DNA of 64,000 nt from Didemnitutus sp047777955 (lineage in GTDB: Bacteria > Verrucomicrobiota > Verrucomicrobiia > Opitutales > Opitutaceae), in the NCBI RefSeq assembly GCF_047777955.1, contig NZ_CP180537.1:1674001-1738000 (forward strand). Reading direction: 5' to 3'. Made by a program: the position numbers and the translations under genes. The notes beneath the pieces are model-generated. The model saw nothing but the letters and a program-made list of their open reading frames with translations. It was not told where the DNA came from and ran no database searches. Below are positions 57,577 to 64,000 of this stretch, piece after piece (position 1 is the stretch's first letter; every line of letters begins with the position of its first letter).

Positions 57577-58836
57577 ATGGATCGTCTCCAAGGCCTGTTC
57601 GGAATCGCGCTGATTCTCGGTATCGCGTTCCTCGTCTCGAATAATCGCCGGCGCATCAACTACCGGCTCGTCGCCAGCGGCATCGCGCTCCAGGTCGTGA
57701 TCGCCCTGCTGATCTTCAAGGTCGGCCCCGTCGGCCGCTTCTTCCAGCTCGTCGGCCACGGCATCGGCAAGCTCGAGGAGTTCGCGCGCCAGGGCGCGTC
57801 GTTCGTCTACGGCGGCATCGCGGTGGACCAGGGCGGCAAGATCGGCAACTACCTCGCCGGCGGCTTCGTCTTCGCCTTCAACGTCACGGCCACGATCGTG
57901 CTCGTCTGCGCGCTGGTCGCGATCCTCTACCACTTCGGCATCATGCAGCGCGTCGTCGCGGTGATCGCGCGGGCGATGAACTTCGTCATGCGCGTCTCCG
58001 GCGCCGAGGCGCTGAGCAACGTCGCCAGCGCGTTCGTCGGCCAGGTCGAGGCCCAGGTCATGATCCGGCCCTACCTCGGCGGCATGACCAACAGCGAGCT
58101 GCTCGCCTCGATGAGCGGCTCGCTCGCCTGCATCGCGGGCGGCATCCTCGTCGTCTACGCCAACATGGGCGCCGCCGCCGGCATGGACCTCGCGCCGAAG
58201 CTCATCACCGCGTCGCTCATGGCCGCGCCGGGCGCGCTGGTGATCTCGAAGATCGTCTTCCCGGAGACGCAGGAAAGCCAGACCATGGGCACGGTGAAGC
58301 TCGAGGTGAAGAGCGACTACTCGAACGTCATCGACGCCGTCTCCCACGGCGCGGGCGACGGCTTCAAGATCGCGATGAACGTCATCGCCATGCTCATCGG
58401 CTTCATCGCCGTCATCGCGTGCCTCGACTGGATCCTCACGACCATCGGCCACCTCTTCAGCCCGGATTTCAACCTCACGCTCAACTGGATCTTCGGAAAG
58501 CTGTTCTACCCGATGGCCTGGGCCATGGGCGTGCCGGCGCAGGACGTGAACAGCGTCGCCACGCTCCTCGGCCAGAAGCTCACGATCAACGAATTCGTGG
58601 CGTTCCAGAATCTCACCAACCACTCCGTGCCGATCGTGACCGACAAGGGCCTGCTCATCCTCAGCATCGCCATCTGCGGCTTCGCCAACTTCAGCAGCGT
58701 CGGCATGCAGATCGGCGGCATCGGCGCGCTGGCGCCCGAGCGCCGCACCGACCTCGCCAAGCTCGGCCTGAAGGCCCTGCTCTGCGGCACGCTCGCCTCC
58801 TATCTCTCCGCCACGCTCGCCGGCATCGTGATCTGA
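57577..58836 (+). CDS. nupC: Nucleoside transporter NupC-type
   Basis: 419 residues, concentrative nucleoside transporter family. Conserved: AFVGQVEAQVMIRPYLGGMT, ASMSGSLACIAGGILVVYAN and SIAICGFANFSSVGMQIGGI with the nucleoside-binding residues. Na+ or H+-coupled uptake of nucleosides across the inner membrane. Separate transcription unit after the terminator at 57495. Confidence 0.93.
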   Translation: MDRLQGLFGIALILGIAFLVSNNRRRINYRLVASGIALQVVIALLIFKVGPVGRFFQLVGHGIGKLEEFARQGASFVYGGIAVDQGGKIGNYLAGGFVFAFNVTATIVLVCALVAILYHFGIMQRVVAVIARAMNFVMRVSGAEALSNVASAFVGQVEAQVMIRPYLGGMTNSELLASMSGSLACIAGGILVVYANMGAAAGMDLAPKLITASLMAAPGALVISKIVFPETQESQTMGTVKLEVKSDYSNVIDAVSHGAGDGFKIAMNVIAMLIGFIAVIACLDWILTTIGHLFSPDFNLTLNWIFGKLFYPMAWAMGVPAQDVNSVATLLGQKLTINEFVAFQNLTNHSVPIVTDKGLLILSIAICGFANFSSVGMQIGGIGALAPERRTDLAKLGLKALLCGTLASYLSATLAGIVI

Positions 58837-58974
58837 GCCCGCCCGCCTGGGCGGTGCCGCTGGTAAACCTGAGGTAAAGACCTCCCTGTGCCGCTCGGGG
58901 TGAGTGACATTTCTGCGTCGCGGTGAAACTCATGGCCTCGTTCGTGCGTCAGACCCGCTCGAACCACTCATTCC

Positions 58975-59103
58975 ATGAGCCATGTCATCATTGAACTCGT
59001 CCTCGCCGGCGCCGCCATCCTGGCGGCCTGCGCGGTTGGCGTGACCTGCCTGATGGGTCTCGCCGTCTGGCTGGGGGGCCGGGAAGAGCGCACGGTGAAG
59101 TGA
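58975..59103 (+). CDS. Small 42-residue membrane protein
   Basis: ATG to TGA frame with one or two hydrophobic segments (HVIIELVLAGAAILAACAVG, CLMGLAVWLGG) and a charged end REERTVK. Composition is protein-like and the gap is otherwise empty. Function unknown. Confidence 0.55.
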   Translation: MSHVIIELVLAGAAILAACAVGVTCLMGLAVWLGGREERTVK

Positions 59104-59156
59104 CGCCCTGACGCTCTGCACTTGGCGGCGGGGGCCACCGGCGCAAGTGTGTGCTC

Positions 59157-59686
59157 ATGGACGTTCACGAACGCCTGGCGAAATTCCTTGGCCAAACCCC
59201 CGCCGTCGCGACCGCGGCCTTTGTCGCGCCGAATGCCACCGTGCTGGGCGCGGTCACGCTCGGGGCGCGCAGCAGCGTGTGGTATGGCTGCGTGCTGCGC
59301 GGCGACATCAACACGATCGAGGTGGGCGAGGGAGCAACATCCAGGACCTCACGATGGTCCACCTGGCGGACAACCACGGCGTGAAGATCGGCCGCTACAC
59401 CACGATCGGGCACAGCGCCATCATCCACGCCTGCGCGATCGGCGACGAGTGCCTCGTCGGCATGGGCGCGACGGTCCTCGACGGTGCGCGGATCGGCGAC
59501 CAGTGCATCGTCGGCGCCCACGCGCTCGTCACGCAGAAGTTCGAGGCGCCCGCCGGTTCGATGATTCTCGGCGCGCCGGCCAAGGTGGTCCGCGCGCTGA
59601 CGCCCGAGGAGCGCGCCGGGATCCGGAAGTGGGCGGAAAAATACGTCGCCGTCGCCGAGGCGCACGCCGCGCGCGCCCGCGGCTAG
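59157..59686 (+). pseudogene. Gamma-class carbonic anhydrase-like hexapeptide protein, frameshifted
   Basis: The N-terminus AFVAPNATVLGAVTLGARSS is the hexapeptide start, followed by WYGCVLRGDINTIEVGEG. The frame breaks at the G run 59330-59332; one restored base gives SNIQDLTMVHLADNHGVKIG and the metal-site His region (GHSAIIHACAIGDECLVGMG), ending with GAPAKVVRALTPEE. Repaired length is 177 codons, normal for the YrdA/gamma-CA family. Probably sequencing error. Confidence 0.82.
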
Positions 59687-59772
59687 TCCGGACGCTGCGC
59701 CAGGCTTGGCAAGGGATGCGCAGCGCCGCCGCCGGCGTCGCGCTACACTGTCGGCACACCCAGGAGGTGCCT

Positions 59773-59961
59773 ATGAAACACAACGTCGGCTCCTATGATG
59801 CAGGGATTCGTTACGTGCTCGGGTGGTTGATCATCCTCTTCGGACTCCACTTCGAGAGCCGGTGGGCTTGGTTCGGGGTGGTGCCGCTGCTGACGGCCGC
59901 GCTCGCATTCTGCCCGCTCTATTGCCTCGCCCATATCGACACGACGGTCACCGACCGCTGA
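59773..59961 (+). CDS. DUF2892 (YgaP-like membrane domain) protein
   Basis: 62 residues. MKHNVGSYDAGIRYVLGWLI is the family start, with a second helix WFGVVPLLTAALAFCPLYCL carrying the conserved CPLY. A strong ribosome site (CAGGAGGTG) precedes the ATG. Function unknown. Confidence 0.88.
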   Translation: MKHNVGSYDAGIRYVLGWLIILFGLHFESRWAWFGVVPLLTAALAFCPLYCLAHIDTTVTDR

Positions 59962-60159
59962 GTCGCCTTTCCGGCCCCGGCGTCGCGCCCGGGCCGGGCC
60001 CGCGGTGCGGGGCATGCGCCGCGGGGGACCGGGCTTGCCAGGAGGCCGCGCATCGGCGCTGATCCTCCCGCGCCCGGCCTCCGGGAGCGAGCACCGCCTC
60101 GGCCGTTCGGTCAGGGTGGTGCGCGGACAAACCGCCGCCCCGACGGCGCTCCATTACCC

Positions 60160-61485
60160 ATGCCCTCCACGAGACTGCCCCGCCTCCTTCCGCTGCTGGC
60201 GCTTGCCGCCCCGCACCTGCACGCCGCCCCGCCCGTCGACCTCGACGCCGCCCTGCGCCAATGGCTCGGTGACCAGCCGCACGGCGTCGCCGCCGCCTGG
60301 ATCGACGCCAGCGGCGTCACCTTCGCCAATGCCGGCCGGTTCGACGCGGCCGACGCCCGGCCGATCACGCCCGACACATATTTCGAGATCGGCTCCCTCA
60401 CCAAGGTCTTCACCGCCACGCTGCTCGCCGATGCCGTGCAACAGGACCGGCTGAAGCTCGACGATCCCGTCGGCGCGCCCTTCGCGCCGAGCGCGATCAC
60501 CTACCGCCAGCTCGTCACCCACACCTCCGGCCTGCCGCGCATGGCGCGGGACTTCACGCCGCGCGGCGGCCCCGGCAATCCCTACGGTGCGGTCAACCTC
60601 GACGACCTCGCGCGCTCCTTCGCCGCCGCGGCGCCGGACGCGAGGCCCGGCAAGTCCAGCTACTCGAACTTCGGCTACGCCGTGCTCGGCCAGGCGGTGG
60701 CCCACGCCGACGGCCAAAGCTACGCTGAGGCCCTGCGCGCGCGCGTGCTCGCGCCGCTCGGGCTCGCGGGCACGTTCGTCACCCGGGCCGAGGTCGACGC
60801 CGCCCGGCTCGCGCCCGGTCACAGCGACTCCGGCCGCACCACGAACTGGGATTTCGACGCCTACGCGCCCGCCGGCAGCCTGCTCTCGACCGCACGCGAG
60901 CTCGCGCGCTTCGTGCAGGCGGAACTCAGCCTCGTCGAGACGCCGCTCAACGCGCTGCTGGTGGAGACCCAGCAGCCGCTCGCCGCCGGCGACCTGCCGG
61001 CGCGCCGCATCGGCCACGCCTGGATGATCGAGACCCGCGGGCCCGACACGGTGTTGTGGCACAACGGCGCGACGGGCGGCTACCACAGTTTCCTCGTTTT
61101 CGACCCGCTCAAGAAAACCGGCCTCGTGCTGCTTACGAACTCCAGCCGCGGTCTCGAGGCGATGGGCTTCGCGCTCCTCGCCGGCCGCATGCCACCCCCG
61201 CCGCCGAAGCCGCCGGCCGAGGTCAAGCTGCCCGCCGACGTGCTCGCCGGCTACGTCGGCGTCTACACCCTCGGACCGGTCGAGTTCACCGTCACGGAGG
61301 AGAACGGCGCGATGGCCGTGCAGCTGACCGGCCAGTCCCGGCTCCCGATGTTCGCGTCGGCGAAGGACGAGTTCTTCCTCAAGGTCGTGCCGGCGCGCAT
61401 CAGCTTCGAGCGCGACGCCTCCGGTCGGGTCGCCGCGCTCGTGCTGCACCAGAACGGACGCGATCAGCGCGCGACGCGGAAGTGA
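60160..61485 (+). CDS. Serine hydrolase, beta-lactamase class C-like
   Basis: 441 residues with signal peptide (LLPLLALAAPHLHAA). The three active-site motifs are EIGSLTKVF (SxxK), SYSNFGYAVL (YxN) and WHNGATGGYHSF (HxG). These serine beta-lactamase-like proteins include esterases and penicillin-recognising peptidases; antibiotic resistance is not implied. An extra C-terminal domain of ~100 residues (ADVLAGYVGVYTLGPVEFTV) is present, as in the family's lipocalin-like tails. Confidence 0.88.
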   Translation: MPSTRLPRLLPLLALAAPHLHAAPPVDLDAALRQWLGDQPHGVAAAWIDASGVTFANAGRFDAADARPITPDTYFEIGSLTKVFTATLLADAVQQDRLKLDDPVGAPFAPSAITYRQLVTHTSGLPRMARDFTPRGGPGNPYGAVNLDDLARSFAAAAPDARPGKSSYSNFGYAVLGQAVAHADGQSYAEALRARVLAPLGLAGTFVTRAEVDAARLAPGHSDSGRTTNWDFDAYAPAGSLLSTARELARFVQAELSLVETPLNALLVETQQPLAAGDLPARRIGHAWMIETRGPDTVLWHNGATGGYHSFLVFDPLKKTGLVLLTNSSRGLEAMGFALLAGRMPPPPPKPPAEVKLPADVLAGYVGVYTLGPVEFTVTEENGAMAVQLTGQSRLPMFASAKDEFFLKVVPARISFERDASGRVAALVLHQNGRDQRATRK

Positions 61486-61515
61486 CGGGTGTTGCCGCCA
61501 CGGCGCGGGCGCCGG

Positions 61516-62007
61516 TCAGCGCGCGCGCTCGAGGATGCTGAACGTGTAGCGGTAATTCGCGTCCGCGCTCTCCCGGCGCCACGTCTCGCGCCAGGGCAGG
61601 TGGCGCCACTCGGGGAAGAACACGTCGCCGGGCACCTCGGCGTGCACCAGCGTGAGCAGAATACGGTCGGCGACCGGCAGCGTCTCCTCGTAGATGCGCT
61701 GGCCGCCGCAGACCATGATCTCGCCGGGGAGCGCGCGCGCGATTGCGAGCGCCGCGGGCACGGTGGCCGCCACGTGCACGCCCGGCTGGGCGAGGGCGGG
61801 ATTCGAGCTCACGACCACCGGCACGCGGCCGTCGAGGCGCACGCGCGGCCAGATCTCGTAGCAGATGCGGCCGAGCACGACCGTGGTGTTCGCTGTCCGG
61901 TCGTGAAACCATCGCTTGTCCTCCGGGATGTCGAAAGGCAGGCGGCGGCCTTGGCCGATGACGCGGTTTTCTCCGCAGGCGACGATGAGGTTGATCGGAG
62001 GCGGCAT
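61516..62007 (-). CDS. folA: Dihydrofolate reductase
   Basis: 163 residues, usual length. NLIVACGENRVIGQGRRLPF is the family start, followed by PEDKRWFHDRTANTTVVLGR (NADPH and folate site), and MVCGGQRIYEETLPVADRI later. Reduces dihydrofolate to tetrahydrofolate, which also supplies the folate used by MetH. 5 bp upstream of folA the next gene ends, so they may be co-transcribed. Confidence 0.93.
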   Translation of the reverse strand: MPPPINLIVACGENRVIGQGRRLPFDIPEDKRWFHDRTANTTVVLGRICYEIWPRVRLDGRVPVVVSSNPALAQPGVHVAATVPAALAIARALPGEIMVCGGQRIYEETLPVADRILLTLVHAEVPGDVFFPEWRHLPWRETWRRESADANYRYTFSILERAR

Positions 62008-62012
62008 GGAAT

Positions 62013-63319
62013 TCAGTCGGCGAACCGCACCCGCACCTCGGCGCGCTCGAAGTCGCTCGCGGCCAGCAGGGCCGCCGGCCGCATCCGGCCGAGGCGCGCG
62101 ACCCAGCGGTCCGGCACCTGCTCGAGGCGGGTCGCGAAGTGCGTGGCGGTGTCGTTGTAGTAGGTGCGCGCGAGGGCGACGCGCTGCTCCGTGGTGACGA
62201 GCTCGGCCTGCAGGCGGGAGAACTCGGGCTGCGTTTTCAGCGTCGGATAGCTCTCCGCCACCGCGCGCAGCGACGCGGCGAGGCCCTGGAAATCCGGCCC
62301 GGTGACGCCCGGCGGCGTGGCGGCGCTCTGCGCCCGCAGGCGCGCGAGTGCGGTCTGGAGCGCCTGCTCGTGTCCGCGCAGGCCGTCGAGCACGCGCACG
62401 AGCGACGGGATCAGGTCGTGGCGGCGCTTGAGCTCGACCTCGATCAGGGACCAGCTCTGCCGCACGCGTTCGCGCAGACTCACCAGGCTGTTGTAGACCA
62501 TCCAGACCCACGCCGCGCCCCACAGCGCGAGGAAGACCGCCGCGCCGAGCGCCGGCGGCAGCCAGTTGGCGTCGGGCGACAGGTTCGGTTCCAGCACCGC
62601 GCCCAGGCCGATGGCGGCGGCGAGCCCCAGACCCCACGTGGCCCACGAGCCGAGCGCGTAGCCGCCGAGGACGCGCTCCTCGGTGCGGCAACTGATCAGG
62701 AAGAGCGGGGCGTCGCGGTCGCCGGCGATCTCGGGCGCCACGACGTCGGCGCGCTCGCGGGCGCGGCCGACCACGAACAAGTCGGCGTGGAGCGGGATGC
62801 CGCTTTCGCGGAAGCGCCGCACGTGGTCGGAGTCGGGCACGGCCCCCGGCGGGCCTTTCCGGTAATAGAGCTCGTCGCCCCGCGAGGCGGTTTCCCGAAC
62901 AGCTCGGCCGGCTCGAGCTTGGCGCCGCCGGGGCGGATGAGCACGGCCCCGGTGTCGTCCTGCAGGTAGAACGGGATCATTTCTCCGCCCGCGGCGACGG
63001 TGGTCCAGCCGCTCTCCTGGCGCGTGCGGGTCTGCGGCTTGCCGTTGGAATCCGTGTAGGTCTCGGTGACGGTGCGCGACCAGCGCTCCTCGACGGTGTA
63101 GTGGTAATGCACGCAGGCCGCGCCGGCCAGGTGGCTGCGGAGCGGCGTCTCGGCCTCGGCCGTGCCCTTCAGCTCGACGAGGCCGATGAACACGCCCCGG
63201 ACCTTCGAGGTCGGCAGGTCGCGCACCAGGCGGTGGCGCCGGCGGAGGTGCAGGCTCCAGGCGAGCAGTCCGAGGCTGACGAGGGCCAGCGCGAGGCCGG
63301 GCAGGAGGGGGCGGTCCAT
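62013..63319 (-). pseudogene. GIDE-LemA fusion membrane protein, frameshifted
   Basis: N-terminus: one helix (GLALALVSLGLLAWSLHL), then a GIDE-like domain (RGVFIGLVELKGTAEAETPL, ACVHYHYTVEERWSRTVTET). The frame breaks at the C run 62894-62896 (plus strand); one restored base gives SRGDELYYRKGPPGAVPDSD and then two helices and a LemA-like domain (YNSLVSLRERVRQSWSLIEV, YPTLKTQPEFSRLQAELVTT). Repaired length is 436 codons. Known families; their combined role is not established. Upstream of folA on the same strand. Confidence 0.85.
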
Positions 63320-63470
63320 CGAAGGGGCGGGACGGAGCCTGGTTTCATCGCCCCCGTCCGCCCGCTTGTCGAGAATTAGACGCCGCAGGGCCGGGGAAAG
63401 CCCTCCCACTATCGGCCCAGGCGTCCGGTGCGCACTTGTCATAACTCCGGGCGCGGATATCCCGGAGCGC

Positions 63471-64000
63471 ATGATTATCGGTGTCCCCAAAGAAATTAAG
63501 ATCGGTGAGAAGCGCGTTTCCATGACCCCCAGCCTGTGCCGCCGCGTCACGTCGCTCGGCGCCCAGGTGCTCATGGAAAAGAACGCCGGCCTGACGGCCG
63601 GCTTCACCGACGCTGAATACAAGGCCGCCGGGGCGACCTTCGCCGCTTCCGCCGAGAAGGTGTGGAAGAGCGCCGACATGATTCTCAAGGTGAAGGAGCC
63701 GCTCGAGGCCGAGTTCGGCCTCATGCAGCAGGGCCAGACCCTCTTCACCTACCTGCACCTCGCCGCCGGTCCCGCGCTGGCGAAGCAGCTCTGCAAAAAG
63801 GGCATCCTCGGCATCGCCTACGAGACGGTCGAGAGCAGCGACGGGCAGTTCCCCCTGCTCAAGCCCATGTCGCAGATCGCCGGCCGCCTCTCCATCCAGA
63901 TCGGCGCCTATTTCCTCCAGTCGCAGGTCGGCGGCTCGGGCGTGCTGCTCGGCGGCATCCCCGGCACGATGCCCGGCCACGTCGTCGTGGTCGGTGCCGG
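63471..64000 (+). CDS. ald: Alanine dehydrogenase, 5' part
   Basis: About 176 residues visible, running off the right edge. MIIGVPKEIKIGEKRVSMTP, the substrate Lys in ILKVKEPLEAEF, the catalytic His in TYLHLAAGPALAKQLC and the Rossmann start PGHVVVVGAG are diagnostic. NAD-dependent interconversion of alanine and pyruvate in the cytoplasm. Confidence 0.93.
   Translation, partial: MIIGVPKEIKIGEKRVSMTPSLCRRVTSLGAQVLMEKNAGLTAGFTDAEYKAAGATFAASAEKVWKSADMILKVKEPLEAEFGLMQQGQTLFTYLHLAAGPALAKQLCKKGILGIAYETVESSDGQFPLLKPMSQIAGRLSIQIGAYFLQSQVGGSGVLLGGIPGTMPGHVVVVGA

Noticed and set aside
55837..58623. Minus-strand open frame of 928 codons antisense to floA and nupC
   Set aside because: Pure shadow: acidic and His/Asp-rich low-complexity translation, no domain, while the plus strand has clear family proteins.
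60160..61485. Antibiotic-resistance beta-lactamase
   Set aside because: The SxxK/YxN/HxG set is shared by esterases and peptidases, and the extra C-terminal domain points to the general serine-hydrolase group.

Overview
This is a GC-rich (roughly two-thirds G+C), gene-dense bacterial chromosome segment. Protein content (complex I, floA/nfeD, hemicellulase-type glycosidases, B12-dependent metH, many short lipoproteins, interspersed palindromic repeats) best fits a Verrucomicrobiota member of the Opitutaceae type (Opitutus/Lacunisphaera-like). That placement is inferred from gene content and style; no 16S gene is present.

Layout. 1-6380 (minus): complex I genes nuoA-B-C-D-I-H-J-K-L, ATGA-coupled at most junctions, without nuoE/F/G and with nuoI before nuoH; a single-cluster ferredoxin diverges from it. 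6.9-9.3 kb: conserved hypotheticals, a DUF374 acyltransferase, then tRNA-Ala(CGC), tRNA-Arg(TCT) and tRNA-Pro(GGG). 9.4-23 kb: inositol monophosphatase, GH39 and GH43 glycosidases, an ArsR/ACT divergent pair, OsmC, small lipoproteins, a 42-bp tandem repeat, YkgJ-like Cys-cluster protein and engB. 23.1-27.4 kb: an accessory island with a LOG-like protein, an orphan antitoxin, a low-GC OLD-type ATPase/TOPRIM gene and a ParE/antitoxin pair between a truncated and a complete alkD-like gene; near-identical 52-bp repeats sit just outside. 27.7-36.4 kb: metH, with a palindromic element inserted in frame, diverges from a cobalamin riboswitch plus btuB-like receptor; then a GH127-type arabinofuranosidase. 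36.6-49.5 kb: DUF885 and M20 peptidases, an orphan MmeI-like specificity domain, a PadR-PspC micro-operon, recQ and a YcaQ-type glycosylase. 50-64 kb: ABC exporter, tatA, aldose epimerase, nfeD-nfeD-floA, nupC, carbonic-anhydrase-like hexapeptide protein, serine hydrolase, folA, GIDE-LemA protein and the start of ald.

How it works together. metH and the B12-riboswitch-controlled receptor form a vitamin B12 use/uptake pair. GH39, GH43 and GH127 suggest breakdown of arabinose/xylose-containing plant polysaccharide. nfeD/floA and PadR-PspC are membrane-stress type modules. The 23-27 kb island is the likeliest place for phage-defence or plasmid-addiction functions.

Quality caution. Seven genes show a +1 frame break; in every case restoring one base in a run of identical bases (three or four long) gives an intact, family-like protein. 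These are annotated as frameshifted, but missed homopolymer bases in the assembly are at least as likely as real pseudogenes.
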